From Pseudomonas fluorescens (GTDB lineage Bacteria > Pseudomonadota > Gammaproteobacteria > Pseudomonadales > Pseudomonadaceae), in contig NZ_CABVHQ010000014.1 of the NCBI RefSeq assembly GCF_902497895.1, positions 41,414 through 105,413 on the forward strand: a stretch of DNA of 64,000 bases, in the 5' to 3' direction. The notes beneath the pieces are model-generated. The model was not told where the DNA came from, did no database searches, and worked only from the letters and a program-made list of their open reading frames with translations. Numbering within the stretch: the first letter of the stretch is position 1; each line of letters begins with the position of its first letter. This document shows positions 17,325-27,103 of the stretch, one piece after another. Made by a program: the position numbers and the translations under genes.

Positions 17325-19355
17325 ATGTTAGGTAAATTAAGTTGGGAAGCGGTCCCGTTCCACGAGCCGATCGTGATGGTGACCATTGCCATGATCGCGC
17401 TCGGTGGTCTGGCGGTATTTGCTGCAATCACCTACTTCAAGAAGTGGACCTATCTGTGGACCGAGTGGCTGACTTCGGTCGATCACAAAAAAATCGGCGT
17501 GATGTACATAGTCGTCGCCATGATCATGCTGCTGCGTGGTTTTGCCGACGCCATCATGATGCGTACCCAGTTGGCCATGGCCACCGAAGGTTCACCTGGC
17601 TACCTGCCACCTGAACACTATGACCAGATCTTCACCGCTCACGGTGTGATCATGATCATCTTCATGGCGATGCCTTTCTTCACCGGCCTGATGAACCTTG
17701 CAGTGCCGCTGCAGATCGGCGCGCGTGACGTGGCCTACCCGTTCCTCAACTCCCTGAGCTTCTGGTTGCTGGTGTCCGGCGTGGTGCTGATCAACCTGTC
17801 CCTGGGCGTTGGCGAATTCGCCAAGACTGGCTGGGTTGCCTATCCGCCGCTGTCGGGGCTGCAATACAGTCCGGGCGTCGGGATGGATTACTACATCTGG
17901 GCGCTACAGCTATCCGGGCTAGGTACGACGCTGACGGGGGTCAACTTCCTGGCCACCGTGCTGAAAATGCGTACCCCGGGCATGAAGCTGATGGACATGC
18001 CGATCTTCACCTGGACCTGCACCTGGGCCAACGTCCTGATCGTGGCTTCGTTCCCGATCCTGACCGCTACTCTGGCACTGCTGACGCTTGACCGTTACAT
18101 GGATTTCCACATTTTCACCAATGAACTTGGTGGCAATCCGATGATGTACGTCAACCTGTTCTGGGCCTGGGGTCACCCCGAGGTGTACATCCTGATTCTG
18201 CCGGCGTTCGGGATCTTCTCCGAAGTCATCTCGACCTTCACCGGCAAGAAACTGTTCGGCCACCACTCGATGATCTACGCCAGCGGCGCGATCTCGATCC
18301 TCGGCTTCATGGTCTGGCTGCACCACTTCTTCACCATGGGTTCGGGTGCCAGCGTCAACGCCTTCTTTGGTCTGGCGACGATGCTGATTTCGATCCCGAC
18401 GGGGGTGAAGCTATTCAACTGGCTGTTCACCATCTACCAGGGCCGTCTGCGTTTCACCAGTCAGGTGCTGTGGACCCTGGGCTTCATGGTGACCTTCGCC
18501 ATCGGCGGCATGACCGGCGTACTGCTGGCCATCCCGGGTGCCGACTTCGTACTGCACAACAGCCTGTTCGTGATCGCTCACTTCCACAACGTGATCATTG
18601 GCGGCGCGGTATTCGGTTACATCGCCGGCTTCAGCTTCTACTTCCCTAAAGCGTTCGGCTTCAAGCTGCACGAAGGTTGGGGCAAGGCAGCGTTCTGGTT
18701 CTGGATCACCGGCTTCTTCGTTGCGTTCATGCCGCTCTATGTCCTGGGCTTCATGGGCATGACCCGTCGTCTGAACTCCAGCACCAACCCTGAGTGGGTG
18801 CCTTACCTGTACGTTGCGTTGTTCGGTGCGGTCATGATCGCCATCGGTATCGCCTGCCAGCTGATCCAGCTCTACGTCAGTGTGCGTGATCGCAAGTTGC
18901 CGCAGAACGCGTGCGAACACGGCGACCCGTGGAATGCTCACACGCTGGAATGGTCGACCTCGTCGCCACCACCGTTCTACAACTTTGCCGTGTTGCCGAA
19001 AGCCGACTGCATCGACCCGTTCACCGAGGCCAAGGAAAACGGTACTGCGTACAAGGCGCCAAACCGTTACGAACCGATCCACATGCCAAACAACACCGCG
19101 ACCGGTGTGGTCATGGGGGCTCTGTTGACGGTGTTCGGTTTCGCGATGATCTGGCACATCTGGTGGCTGGCCATCTTCGGTCTGGTCGGCACTGTTGTGT
19201 ACTTCGTGATCCACGCTGCTCGTGATGACCAGGGCTACATGGTGCCGGTTGAAACAATCGAACGCATCGAAGCCGAGCAGCACAAGCGTCTGGTAGCGGC
19301 CAAAGCGATTCCGGCCACCGCCACCCGTGTTGAAACCTCGTTGGAACAGGCTTAA
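17325..19355 (+). CDS. cyoB: CyoB, cytochrome bo3 ubiquinol oxidase subunit I
   Basis: A 676-residue heme-copper oxidase core. It carries the low-spin heme b, the high-spin heme o3-CuB site and the proton channels. Fifteen or so TM helices are expected. The CuB and crosslink motif [17 protein letters not shown], the paired CuB histidines in [10 protein letters not shown], and the heme-ligand helix [13 protein letters not shown] are all present. The length matches E. coli CyoB closely. It reduces O2 to water and pumps protons, taking electrons from ubiquinol. Confidence 0.97.
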   Translation: MLGKLSWEAVPFHEPIVMVTIAMIALGGLAVFAAITYFKKWTYLWTEWLTSVDHKKIGVMYIVVAMIMLLRGFADAIMMRTQLAMATEGSPGYLPPEHYDQIFTAHGVIMIIFMAMPFFTGLMNLAVPLQIGARDVAYPFLNSLSFWLLVSGVVLINLSLGVGEFAKTGWVAYPPLSGLQYSPGVGMDYYIWALQLSGLGTTLTGVNFLATVLKMRTPGMKLMDMPIFTWTCTWANVLIVASFPILTATLALLTLDRYMDFHIFTNELGGNPMMYVNLFWAWGHPEVYILILPAFGIFSEVISTFTGKKLFGHHSMIYASGAISILGFMVWLHHFFTMGSGASVNAFFGLATMLISIPTGVKLFNWLFTIYQGRLRFTSQVLWTLGFMVTFAIGGMTGVLLAIPGADFVLHNSLFVIAHFHNVIIGGAVFGYIAGFSFYFPKAFGFKLHEGWGKAAFWFWITGFFVAFMPLYVLGFMGMTRRLNSSTNPEWVPYLYVALFGAVMIAIGIACQLIQLYVSVRDRKLPQNACEHGDPWNAHTLEWSTSSPPPFYNFAVLPKADCIDPFTEAKENGTAYKAPNRYEPIHMPNNTATGVVMGALLTVFGFAMIWHIWWLAIFGLVGTVVYFVIHAARDDQGYMVPVETIERIEAEQHKRLVAAKAIPATATRVETSLEQA

Positions 19356-19358
19356 ACC

Positions 19359-19985
19359 ATGTCGAACTTAGTGACCAATGTTGGACACGCCCATGGTCTG
19401 GACCATGGGCACGATGACCACCACCACGACTCGGGCGAGATAACCGTATTCGGTTTCTGGCTCTACCTGATGACCGACTGCATTCTGTTTGCGTCGATCT
19501 TCGCGGTGTACGCGGTACTGGTTAACAACGTAGCGGGTGGTCCGTCGGGCCACGACATCTTCGAGCTGCCGTACGTGCTGGGCGAAACCGCTCTGCTGCT
19601 GTTCAGTTCGATCACTTACGGCTTCGCCATGCTGGCGTTGTTCAAGGGCAAGAAGAACCAGGTATTGGGCTGGCTGGGCATGACTTTCCTGTTCGGCGCC
19701 GGCTTTATCGGCATGGAGATCAACGAGTTCCACGTACTGATCGCCGAAGGCTTCGGCCCTAGCCGTAGCGGCTTCCTGTCCGGGTTCTTCACCTTGGTCG
19801 GGACCCACGGTCTGCACGTGACCAGCGGTCTGATCTGGATGGCGATCATGATGTATCAGGTGCAGAAAAACGGCCTGACGGCGACCAACAAAACCCGTTT
19901 GAGCTGCCTGAGCCTGTTCTGGCACTTCCTGGACGTTGTGTGGATCTGCGTATTCACGGTTGTTTATCTGATGGGGACTATGTAA
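19359..19985 (+). CDS. cyoC: CyoC, cytochrome bo3 ubiquinol oxidase subunit III
   Basis: A 208-residue membrane subunit with five TM helices. The His/Asp-rich N-terminus ([18 protein letters not shown]) precedes the first helix. The family blocks [14 protein letters not shown] and [14 protein letters not shown] and the ending [21 protein letters not shown] are clear. It stabilises the core complex. It begins 3 bases after cyoB and its stop codon abuts the cyoD start. Confidence 0.96.
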   Translation: MSNLVTNVGHAHGLDHGHDDHHHDSGEITVFGFWLYLMTDCILFASIFAVYAVLVNNVAGGPSGHDIFELPYVLGETALLLFSSITYGFAMLALFKGKKNQVLGWLGMTFLFGAGFIGMEINEFHVLIAEGFGPSRSGFLSGFFTLVGTHGLHVTSGLIWMAIMMYQVQKNGLTATNKTRLSCLSLFWHFLDVVWICVFTVVYLMGTM

Positions 19986-20324
19986 ATGGCTAACGCAGCA
20001 CATTCCCACGCTGGCCATGACGCCGGCCACGGCAGCGTCAAGTCCTACGCTATCGGCTTCATCCTGTCGGTGATCCTGACCGTCATTCCGTTCGGCCTGG
20101 TGATGTACCCGTCGCTGCCCAAAGACGTGACCCTGTGGATCGTCCTGGCCTTCGCCGTGATCCAGGTGCTGGTGCACCTGGTGTACTTCCTCCATCTGGA
20201 CCGCTCCGCCGCCCAGCGTAACAACGTGATCGCGTTTGTCTTCGCTGCCCTGGTGATCGTCCTGTTGGTCGGCCTGTCGTTGTGGATCATGTTCAGCATC
20301 CACTCCAACATGATGGCGCACTGA
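19986..20324 (+). CDS. cyoD: CyoD, cytochrome bo3 ubiquinol oxidase subunit IV
   Basis: A 112-residue protein with three TM helices, starting directly at the base after the cyoC stop. It has a His-rich N-terminus ([14 protein letters not shown]) and the family signature [14 protein letters not shown]. Subunit IV assists assembly of the oxidase. The next gene, cyoE, follows after 10 bases. Confidence 0.95.
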   Translation: MANAAHSHAGHDAGHGSVKSYAIGFILSVILTVIPFGLVMYPSLPKDVTLWIVLAFAVIQVLVHLVYFLHLDRSAAQRNNVIAFVFAALVIVLLVGLSLWIMFSIHSNMMAH

Positions 20325-20334
20325 GGAACTCCGG

Positions 20335-21222
20335 ATGTCCTTTAAGCACTTTATCCAAATCACCAAACCGGGGATCATTTTCGGTAACGTGCTTTCAGTG
20401 GCAGGCGGGTTCTTCCTGGCCTCGAAAGGGCATGTCGACATCGCCATTTTCCTGGCCGCGATGATCGGTACTTCGCTGGTGGTGGCATCCGGTTGCGTGT
20501 TCAACAACTGCATCGACCGCGACATCGACCTGAAGATGGAACGCACCAAAAACCGCGTGCTGGTCCAGGGCCTGATCTCCCTGAAACTGGCACTAGCTTT
20601 TGCAACCGTCCTGGGTGTTTTCGGCGTTGCACTGTTGTACAAGGTGGCCAACCCGTTGGCCGCTTTGTTCGCGGTGATCGGTTTTGTCATCTACGTCGGC
20701 TTCTACAGCCTGTACCTCAAGCGCAAGTCGGTTCACGGCACGCTGGTGGGCAGCCTGTCGGGGGCTATGCCTCCGGTGATTGGCTACGTGGCTGTGACGA
20801 ACAGCTTCGACATGGCCGCGCTGACGTTGTTGGTGATGTTCAGCCTGTGGCAGATGCCGCATTCCTACGCCATCGCGATCTTCCGCTTCAACGATTACCT
20901 GGCCGCATCGATCCCGGTGCTGCCGGTGAAGCGCGGGATTGAAGTGGCGAAGAAGCACATCCTGCTCTACATCCTGGCGTTCCTCATCGCGACCTTGATG
21001 CTGACCTTCAGCGGCTACGCCGGCATGAGCTACCTCGCCGTCGCCGCCGCCATGGGCATGTACTGGCTGTACATGGCCTGGACCGGCTACAAGGCAGTGG
21101 ATGACCGAGTCTGGGCGCGCAAGCTGTTCGTGTTCTCGATCTTCACCATCACCGCTTTGAGCGTGATGATGTCCCTGGACTTCCAAGTGCCGAGTGAGCT
21201 ACTGCTGACGTACGCGCCTTGA
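20335..21222 (+). CDS. cyoE: CyoE, protoheme IX farnesyltransferase (heme O synthase)
   Basis: A 295-residue integral membrane prenyltransferase of the UbiA superfamily. It adds farnesyl to heme B to make the heme O used by CyoB. The first Asp-rich motif is [18 protein letters not shown] (about residue 57 onward). The second conserved loop ([15 protein letters not shown]) contains the family's conserved residues. Eight to nine TM helices. Last gene of the operon, followed by a strong terminator. Confidence 0.96.
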   Translation: MSFKHFIQITKPGIIFGNVLSVAGGFFLASKGHVDIAIFLAAMIGTSLVVASGCVFNNCIDRDIDLKMERTKNRVLVQGLISLKLALAFATVLGVFGVALLYKVANPLAALFAVIGFVIYVGFYSLYLKRKSVHGTLVGSLSGAMPPVIGYVAVTNSFDMAALTLLVMFSLWQMPHSYAIAIFRFNDYLAASIPVLPVKRGIEVAKKHILLYILAFLIATLMLTFSGYAGMSYLAVAAAMGMYWLYMAWTGYKAVDDRVWARKLFVFSIFTITALSVMMSLDFQVPSELLLTYAP

Positions 21223-21236
21223 GTGTCTGACGCTGT

Positions 21237-21278
21237 AAAAAAAGCCCCGCCTTCGATGTGAAGAGCGGGGCTTTTTTT
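21237..21278 (+). terminator. Rho-independent terminator of cyoABCDE
   Basis: AAAAAAAGCCCCGC pairs with GCGGGGCTTTTTTT, an arm of about 14 bp including the A/T tail, around a 14-base loop. Confidence 0.92.
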
Positions 21279-21294
21279 AGGTCGCTAAAAGCAG

Positions 21295-21393
21295 AAGATC
21301 GCAGCCTGCGGCAGCTCCTACAGGACCGCGTGTTCCTGCAATTTCACAGGTGTACTCGGTCGGCGTAGGAGCTGCCGCAGGCTGCGATCTTTT
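21295..21393. repeat. REPIN of the GTAGGAGCTGCCGCAGG family
   Basis: Inverted copies AAGATCGCAGCCTGCGG and CCGCAGGCTGCGATCTT flank about 40 bases, ending four bases from the 3' end of the minus-strand gene at 21398. The layout is the same as the copy at 10065. Confidence 0.87.
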
Positions 21394-21397
21394 GATG

Positions 21398-22102
21398 TTA
21401 CTGCGCAGCGATGCTGTAACCGTCGAACGCGCTCTGCTGCTGCAGGGCTGCGATGATACTTTTGCGGGTAACCGGCTGTTCGGTGCCTTCGTTGTCGATG
21501 AAAGTCTCGGTTTCCAGCTCGGCCTGATCACCTTCGCCGATGAACGCAAAGCCGAGGAATTCGAAGGCTTCACGGTCTACGTTCGGCTTGGAGCGGGGCG
21601 TGCGCAGGGGCAGGGTGACGCTCATGCCGTCCTTGCTGATGGAGAACACTTCGACTTCTTTCTTGGCGCGAGCGGTTTTGGTTTTGCCGCCGGCTGGATC
21701 CTTCACCGCCTGGTGGGTGTGGTTCAGCACTTTTAGCGCCAGGCCGTACACCAACTCCTGGAATTCAGGGTCGTCCTTGAAGCAGGAAAGGATCCGGCTG
21801 ATGGAGAATTTCGTGCTCAAGTCCTCCAGCGCGGCGCTGTCGGCGGCCTCTGCGTCTTTGAGCTGTTTCAGCTCGCCCATCAGGTCGTAGGCTTTGTCGT
21901 CGTCAAACTGGTCATGGGCGTGGCGAATCGCATTGCGTAACTCACGAATCTGGTCGCTTTCCTTCGATGTGTGGAAAGCATCGAGCACCATTTCACTGAT
22001 GGTCTTGGCCTGCGGCACATGCTGCGAAAGATTGATGGCGTTTTCGTATTCGGCTTTGGACGACAAGCTGATTACGGATTCATCGGTGTTGGAATCAGGC
22101 AT
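21398..22102 (-). CDS. Unrecognised 234-residue cytoplasmic protein
   Basis: Starts at the ATG at 22100-22102 (MPDSNTDESV); a longer reading adds 18 residues with no support. No signal peptide or TM helix. The first half (about 20-125) is strongly helical and acidic (QIRELRNAIRHAHDQFDDDKAYDLMGELKQLKD) with likely coiled coil. A basic linker (GGKTKTARAKKEVE, about 149-162) leads to a beta-rich second half (VFSISKDGMSVTLPLRTPRSKPNVDREAFEFLGFAFIG). The arrangement of helix, basic linker and small beta domain could suit nucleic-acid or protein binding, but that is a guess. It stands alone between the cyo terminator and the FAD oxidoreductase gene. Confidence 0.75.
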   Translation of the reverse strand: MPDSNTDESVISLSSKAEYENAINLSQHVPQAKTISEMVLDAFHTSKESDQIRELRNAIRHAHDQFDDDKAYDLMGELKQLKDAEAADSAALEDLSTKFSISRILSCFKDDPEFQELVYGLALKVLNHTHQAVKDPAGGKTKTARAKKEVEVFSISKDGMSVTLPLRTPRSKPNVDREAFEFLGFAFIGEGDQAELETETFIDNEGTEQPVTRKSIIAALQQQSAFDGYSIAAQ

Positions 22103-22272
22103 TGAAATTTCACTACTTCGTTTAACAGGGTTTGAGACAGGAAAAGCGCCGGGCATTTTCAGCGCGGCTGTGCGGCGGCGTCAAGGAACCATGCTGCAGT
22201 GGCGATTTTCAGGACCCAGAGTAGTGCGGCGCGTGGTCGTCTTGACTGACCTGCATTCAGTAACCACAGCCC

Positions 22273-23559
22273 TCAGCGATTACGCAGACGCTCCTGCACA
22301 AAGTCCATGACCTTCAACGATTGATAGATGGCATTGGCCGCGAGCAATCCGAACGGGCCCCCGTTCCAGTCCAGCAGGTAGGGTTTGAACAGTTGATAGC
22401 GGTCGCTCTCGCCGCAGACCGCCTCGGCAATCACCCGGCCACCGATGGATCCGGTGTTCAACCCGTGGCCGCCAAACGAAGTACAGGCCCAGACGCCCGG
22501 TTCAAGCAGGCCCAGATTTGGCATTTTGTTGGTTGAATACCCCATCAGCCCGGACCAGGCCAATTCAATCTTCGCCGATGCCAGCTGGGGATACACCGAG
22601 ACCATGTCGTGTTTGAGCATGCTGGCCAGGGCTTGCTCGTTCTGTTCGTTGCGGGTGGTGATACGGCCGCCCCACAGCAAGCGGTCGCCCTCGACCACCC
22701 GGTAGTAATCCGAGGCGCGGCGGTCATCGGAAAAGGCCGCGCTGGAGTTCAGGATGTCTTTGATCGAGGCGCCCAGGTGTTCGGTCAGCACCACATAGGT
22801 GGCGATTGGCAGATAGGCGCGGCTCAACTTCTGCAGTTCGTTGCCACCGTAACCGCCGGCGCAGAAGATCAGGTCCTTGCAGCGCACACTGGCGAGGGTG
22901 GTCTGTACCGTTTTAATGGCACCTTCAGGGCGCCAGGCGAGCATTTTCGAGTGTTCGAAAATCCGCCCGTGGGCGCTTTCGATGGCATTGGCCAGCCCCA
23001 GGCAATAATTCAGCGGATGGAAGTGCATGGCCTGTGGATCTTCGATGCCCTGAAAGTACTTTTCGGTGTGGGCCAGTGCCCGTACCTGCTCGGTATCGAG
23101 GAAATTCAATGGATAACCGAAGTCGCGTTGCATGCTCTCGACGTAGTTCTTCACCGCTGCGTGGTCGTCGTAGCGTTTGACCTGAATCGTCCCGGGCGAC
23201 GGGTCGCAGCCCTGTAGTGCGAGTTCGGCAATATTGCTTTTGACAATGTTCAGCCCCTCCACCGACATCTGGAACAAGGCCTTGGCACGCTCCAGCCCGA
23301 GCTTTTTCCGAATGGCGTCGGTTCCCTGCGCCCAGCCAGGAGAAACCACGCCGCCGTTGCGCCCGGAGGCACCCCAGCCGATCTGGTGCGTTTCAAGGAC
23401 GATCACCCGTTTACCGCGTCGGGTCAGCTCCAGTGCCGCGGTCAAACCGGCGATACCGGCGCCGATGATGCACACATCGCATTCTGCATCGGTCAGCAGT
23501 TCGGCTCTGGTCTCGCGCGGGAGCGAGGTCTGGGAATACCAGGTTTTTGGAAAGGGCAT
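22273..23559 (-). CDS. FAD-dependent amine/amino-acid oxidoreductase (DAO family, PuuB-like)
   Basis: A 428-residue flavoprotein of the D-amino-acid oxidase/glycine oxidase fold. The N-terminal dinucleotide site is CDVCIIGAGIAGLTAALELTRRG (about residues 27-49). The family block GWGASGRNGGVVSPG near residue 82 matches gamma-glutamylputrescine oxidase-type enzymes, and the C-terminal FAD contact is TSFGGHGLNTGSIGG. It probably oxidises a C-N bond in an amine or amino acid and passes electrons to O2 or quinone. A decayed amino-acid binding protein gene lies upstream on the same strand, which hints at a former uptake-and-oxidation pair. The substrate is unknown. Confidence 0.88.
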   Translation of the reverse strand: MPFPKTWYSQTSLPRETRAELLTDAECDVCIIGAGIAGLTAALELTRRGKRVIVLETHQIGWGASGRNGGVVSPGWAQGTDAIRKKLGLERAKALFQMSVEGLNIVKSNIAELALQGCDPSPGTIQVKRYDDHAAVKNYVESMQRDFGYPLNFLDTEQVRALAHTEKYFQGIEDPQAMHFHPLNYCLGLANAIESAHGRIFEHSKMLAWRPEGAIKTVQTTLASVRCKDLIFCAGGYGGNELQKLSRAYLPIATYVVLTEHLGASIKDILNSSAAFSDDRRASDYYRVVEGDRLLWGGRITTRNEQNEQALASMLKHDMVSVYPQLASAKIELAWSGLMGYSTNKMPNLGLLEPGVWACTSFGGHGLNTGSIGGRVIAEAVCGESDRYQLFKPYLLDWNGGPFGLLAANAIYQSLKVMDFVQERLRNR

Positions 23560-23568
23560 AGTTATCCT

Positions 23569-23595
23569 GTAGGAGCTGCCGCAGGCTGCGATCTT
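23569..23595. repeat. Single REP of the GTAGGAGCTGCCGCAGG family
   Basis: GTAGGAGCTGCCGCAGGCTG and the following CGATCTT form one unpaired copy, beginning nine bases upstream of the FAD oxidoreductase start. It lies where its ribosome binding region would be expected. Confidence 0.85.
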
Positions 23596-23618
23596 GGCGA
23601 TTCAAGCCTCAACACAAA

Positions 23619-23648
23619 GGCCGGGGAATTATTGAAACTCCCCCGGCC
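23619..23648 (-). terminator. Hairpin after the decayed binding-protein gene
   Basis: GGCCGGGG and CCCCCGGCC form a GC-rich stem around about 13 bases, seven bases past the stop codon at 23655. On the minus strand it is followed by TTTGTGTTG, a modest T tract. It separates the remnant from the downstream oxidoreductase gene. Confidence 0.65.
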
Positions 23649-23654
23649 ACCCGA

Positions 23655-24000
23655 TTATTTCACCGTCGAATAATCGACCCCATACCACTTGTTAGAGAGT
23701 TTAGTCAGGGTCCCATCCTTGTGCATGGCGCCGATGACTTCGCCCAGACTGGCTTTCAACTCCGGGTCACCCTTGTCGATGGCAATCGCCAGCGGTTCGT
23801 AGAACACCACGCTGCCATCAACAGCCTTGAGCGGGTAGTTCTTTTTCACCGCCGCTTCCAGGGTGCTTTGTTGCGTGAGGATCGCGTCCAGGCGCACCCC
23901 GTCGGCCAGGCGCAGGTCATCCAGCGGCCCGGTGGAAGAGGTACGGAGAGGGGTTGCCCATGCCGGAAAATCAACGAAGATCCCAAGCCTGGTGATCAAT
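23655..24000 (-). pseudogene. Remnant of an amino-acid ABC transporter substrate-binding protein
   Basis: Only the last 85-100 residues of an SBP_bac_3-type protein are recognisable: LRLADGVRLDAILTQQSTLEAAVKKNYPLKAVDG, VFYEPLAIAIDKGDPELKASLGEVIGAMHKDGTLTKLSNKWYGVDYS. The signal peptide and the whole N-terminal lobe (about 150 residues) are missing. The open frame continues leftward only through about 20 unrelated residues and then through a REPIN (24001-24133), which cannot be part of a real protein. The terminator downstream is intact. The break looks like a deletion or recombination at the repeat. No intact transporter genes are adjacent. Confidence 0.8.
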
Positions 24001-24133
24001 TGTGGCGAGGGGGCTTGCCCCCGTTGGGTTGCGCAGCGACCCCAAACCCGGCCATGGTGATTCTTCAGACAGAACGCGTCAGCCGGTTTCACGACTGCTG
24101 CGCAGCCGAACGGGGGCAAGCCCCCTCGCCACA
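24001..24133. repeat. REPIN of the TGTGGCGAGGG family
   Basis: TGTGGCGAGGGGGCTTGCCC at the left and GGGCAAGCCCCCTCGCCACA at the right are near-perfect inverted copies around about 90 bases, with a second inner pair (GGTTGCGCAGCGACC and ACTGCTGCGCAGCCG). It abuts the broken end of the binding-protein remnant. Confidence 0.88.
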
Positions 24134-24160
24134 GGTTTTGTGCCCGGCGCGAGATCGCGC

Positions 24161-25684
24161 TTACTTCCCTGGCGAATTCAGATTCATCGAGCGAATCGCC
24201 AGCTGCGCCGCCATTTCCTCATCCACCGGCAGCGAGAAGCGAAAGGTCGCGCCCTGGCCGGGAACATCGATCAGCTGGATCTCGCGACCATGCAGTTGCA
24301 GGATCCGGTGCACGATGCGCAAGCCCAGCCCTCCATCACGCCGGGCGCCGCCGATGTTGAACGGGCGCAGAAACAAGCCTTCGCGCAGTTCGTCGGCGAT
24401 GCCCGGGCCGCTGTCGCTGAGGGTCACTTCGACGAAGGCCCCCTGGGGCACAAGACTGACTTCGACTTCGCCACCGAGCGGCGTATGCCGCAGGGCGTTG
24501 TCCAGCAGGTTGGTCAGGACCCGTTCGATCAGGCCGAGATCGGCACACACCGCTGACCCGCTGGGGGCGAAGGTGGCTTTCAAGGTGATCTGCCGCGCCT
24601 CGGCTGTCAGCTCGAATTTCTGGAACACGTCCTGCACCAGATCGGTCAGGGAAAACCGCTCCAGCACCGGTTGCACGAAACCATGTTCCAGCCGCACCAG
24701 ATCCAGCAGCGCCTGCGCCAGACCGCTCACCTTGCGGCTCTGATCAAGGGCGATGCCCAGGTAGCGGCGCCGGTCGGCAGACGTGAGCGTGGCGTCCTTG
24801 AGTGACAGGGTTTCCAGATACCCATGCAACGACGCCAGCGGCGTACGCAGATCGTGGGAGATATTTGCCACCAGTTCCCGACGCTCCTGATCCTGGCGCG
24901 TCAGTGAGCGCCATTGCTCACCGAGGCGGGTCTGCATTTGGCGGAACGCCGCGTCGAGCGTGGCGATTTCGTCATGGCTGGCTGTTTGCGCTGTGTCTGA
25001 TGCGGGCGGCGAGGGCGGGACCACCGGGGCACCGTCGATATCGAAATGCGCGACAGTCTCGGTCAACCGGCGTAGAGGCCGGGTGATCAGGGCAAAGGCC
25101 GTGAGGCCGGCGATCAGGCACAACAGCGCCACCAGGCCAATCGACCAGAGCGCAGTGTTGAGGGCCGCGCTGGTTGCGCCGCGTTCGGCAAAACGATCGT
25201 GTTCCTCGCTGAGCAGCACCACGTAGAGGTAGCCGGCCTGCTGGCCGTTGACCTGCAGCGGCGCGGCGCTGAAGACCTTGCGCCCGTCGACACTGCGCGG
25301 ATCCTCGCCGAGGATCGGCAAGGCCTCGCCATTGATCAGCCGCTGCACCGGCGCCAGATCGACCTTGTCGCGGCGCAAGCGACCCTCGGGCGCGGCATTG
25401 CCGACGATGCGGCCGTTGGCGTCGAGCAGATAGACCTCGACGCTGGGGTTGACCAGCATCAGTTGGCTGAACAACTGGCGCACGGCGTCCGGCTTCAAGC
25501 CGTTGGCGTCCATCAGTTGGGTGTCGCGGGCAATGTGTCGGGCCAGGTCGCGGGACAGCCCTTGCACCACTTCCAGTTCGTGCATCTTGTTGGAGCGCAC
25601 TTGCATCCACACCGAAGTGCCGCAGCACACCAGCAACAGCAGGGCGAACACCACCGACAGGCGCTGGGTGAGGGTCAGCCTCAT
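24161..25684 (-). CDS. Sensor histidine kinase, partner of the adjacent regulator
   Basis: A 507-residue membrane kinase. TM1 is at about residues 8-25, with a periplasmic sensor of about 150 residues (PAS-like, VEVYLLDANGRIVGNAAPEG) and TM2 at about 174-200. A HAMP segment (ALITRPLRRLTETVAHFD), the H-box with His277 (LVANISHDLRTPLASL), and HATPase boxes LLDNALRHTP and DSGPGI follow. The G2-type box is GGLGLRIVHRIL. It overlaps the regulator gene by 4 bases. The pair is divergent from a Tat-exported MsrB, DipZ and periplasmic MsrA. An envelope redox or oxidant signal is therefore a reasonable guess, by analogy with MsrQP control by two-component systems in other bacteria. Confidence 0.9.
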   Translation of the reverse strand: MRLTLTQRLSVVFALLLLVCCGTSVWMQVRSNKMHELEVVQGLSRDLARHIARDTQLMDANGLKPDAVRQLFSQLMLVNPSVEVYLLDANGRIVGNAAPEGRLRRDKVDLAPVQRLINGEALPILGEDPRSVDGRKVFSAAPLQVNGQQAGYLYVVLLSEEHDRFAERGATSAALNTALWSIGLVALLCLIAGLTAFALITRPLRRLTETVAHFDIDGAPVVPPSPPASDTAQTASHDEIATLDAAFRQMQTRLGEQWRSLTRQDQERRELVANISHDLRTPLASLHGYLETLSLKDATLTSADRRRYLGIALDQSRKVSGLAQALLDLVRLEHGFVQPVLERFSLTDLVQDVFQKFELTAEARQITLKATFAPSGSAVCADLGLIERVLTNLLDNALRHTPLGGEVEVSLVPQGAFVEVTLSDSGPGIADELREGLFLRPFNIGGARRDGGLGLRIVHRILQLHGREIQLIDVPGQGATFRFSLPVDEEMAAQLAIRSMNLNSPGK

Positions 25685-26397
25685 GACTGATCCTCCTTTG
25701 AGGCGAATTTATAGCCACGGCCCCACACCGTAAGGATGCGCACCGGTTGCGCCGGATCGGTTTCGATCTTGGCCCGCAGGCGGTTGATATGGGTGTTGAC
25801 CGTGTGTTCATAGCCTTCGTGGCTGTACCCCCACACGGCGTTGAGCAGGTCCATGCGCGAGAACACTTTGCCTGGCTGGCGAGCGAAGAAATACAGCAGG
25901 TCGAACTCGCGCGGCGTGAGGTCCAGGCGCCGGCCGTCGAGGGAGACGTCGCGGGTCAGCGGGTCGATAAACAGCCCGTCGGCCATCAGGCTGCCGGCGT
26001 CCATTTTCAGGTTGCGCGCCATCGCATCGACCCGTCGCAGCAGCGCCTTGACCCGCGCTACCAGCTCGAGCATCGAAAAGGGTTTGGCCAGATAGTCGTC
26101 GGCCCCCAGCTCCAGACCGAGAATGCGGTGCAGTTCGCTCGAGCGTGCGCTGGTGATGATGATCGGTGTGTAGCGCGCCATGGCACGGGCACGGCGGCAG
26201 ATTTCCAGTCCGTCGACACCCGGCAGCATCAGATCGAGGATCAGCGCGTCCCAGCCGCCTTGCTCCAGTAGGCGCAGGCCTTCATTACCGTCGGCGCTGT
26301 GCACCACCTCGAACTGTTCATCGCGCAGATGCAGCGCGATCAGGTCGGCGATGTGCATATCGTCCTCGACCACCAGGACACGTTTGGGCTGATCCAT
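25681..26397 (-). CDS. OmpR-family response regulator
   Basis: A 238-residue regulator: receiver domain with acidic pocket E11/D12/D13, phosphoacceptor D55 (ALILDLMLPGVDG), and KPF in DDYLAKPFSMLELV. The winged-helix DNA-binding domain is at about 135-232 (LTPREFDLLYFFARQPGKVFSR, HTVNTHINRLRAKIE). It starts 154 bases from the msrB start on the other strand, so one intergenic region (26398-26551) likely carries both promoters and its binding sites. TCACG appears there twice as a direct repeat and once inverted, which I note without claiming it as the operator. Confidence 0.92.
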   Translation of the reverse strand: MDQPKRVLVVEDDMHIADLIALHLRDEQFEVVHSADGNEGLRLLEQGGWDALILDLMLPGVDGLEICRRARAMARYTPIIITSARSSELHRILGLELGADDYLAKPFSMLELVARVKALLRRVDAMARNLKMDAGSLMADGLFIDPLTRDVSLDGRRLDLTPREFDLLYFFARQPGKVFSRMDLLNAVWGYSHEGYEHTVNTHINRLRAKIETDPAQPVRILTVWGRGYKFASKEDQS

Positions 26398-26551
26398 CGG
26401 AACTCGATCCTGCGCTGGGCAATGTTCTTATTGTGCGGGTTTTCACGGGGCCGAGTTATCACGAATTGTTTAACTTGGCGTGAGGATTTGGCGACCACCA
26501 CCAGCCTAGGCTGTATCCAACGCAACACACTGCGATTTTTTGGAGAGAGCC

Positions 26552-27070
26552 ATGTTTTCTCGGCGACAGTTCCTGATAGCGGGCGGCGGGCTGGGCGTAG
26601 CGGCACTGGCCATCGGCGTGCTGCCCAGGTGGACGGCAAGTCCGGCCCTGGTCAGCGATGCCAGTGCCAGCGAGACCTTCGAGGTCACTCATACCGATGC
26701 GCAATGGCGGGCGCTGCTCAGCGCCGAGCAGTACGACATTCTGCGCAAGGAAGGCACCGAACGCGCCTATACCAGCCCGCTGAACAACGAACACCGTGAA
26801 GGTGTGTTCGCCTGCGCCGGCTGCGACCTGGCGCTGTTTTCATCGAGCACCAAATTCGACAGCCACACCGGCTGGCCGAGTTTCTGGGCACCGTTGGACA
26901 ATGCGGTCGCGACTCGTCAGGACCGCTCATTCGGGGTGGTGCGCGAAGAGGTCCACTGTCGACGTTGCGGCGGCCATCTGGGGCATGTCTTCGACGATGG
27001 GCCCAAGCCGACCGGTCTGCGCTACTGCATGAACGGTCTGGCCCTGACCTTCAAACCACTGTCGGCATAA
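26552..27070 (+). CDS. msrB: Tat-exported methionine-(R)-sulfoxide reductase (MsrB)
   Basis: A 172-residue MsrB with an N-terminal twin-arginine signal (MFSRRQFLIAGGGLGVAALA), so it is exported folded to the periplasm. The zinc site is C88/C91 (CAGC) and C136/C139 (CRRC). The catalytic nucleophile is C159 (LRYCMNG). The position that often holds the resolving Cys (GCGWPSF in E. coli) reads SHTGWPSF, so this is a one-Cys enzyme that needs direct reduction by a thioredoxin-like partner. That partner is probably DipZ, encoded 33 bases downstream. The ATG at 26552 has GGAGAGAG upstream. It reduces the R form of methionine sulfoxide in envelope proteins. Confidence 0.92.
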   Translation: MFSRRQFLIAGGGLGVAALAIGVLPRWTASPALVSDASASETFEVTHTDAQWRALLSAEQYDILRKEGTERAYTSPLNNEHREGVFACAGCDLALFSSSTKFDSHTGWPSFWAPLDNAVATRQDRSFGVVREEVHCRRCGGHLGHVFDDGPKPTGLRYCMNGLALTFKPLSA

Positions 27071-27103
27071 GCCGGTTCATTCACTTCATATAAGGTCGAC
27101 GCC

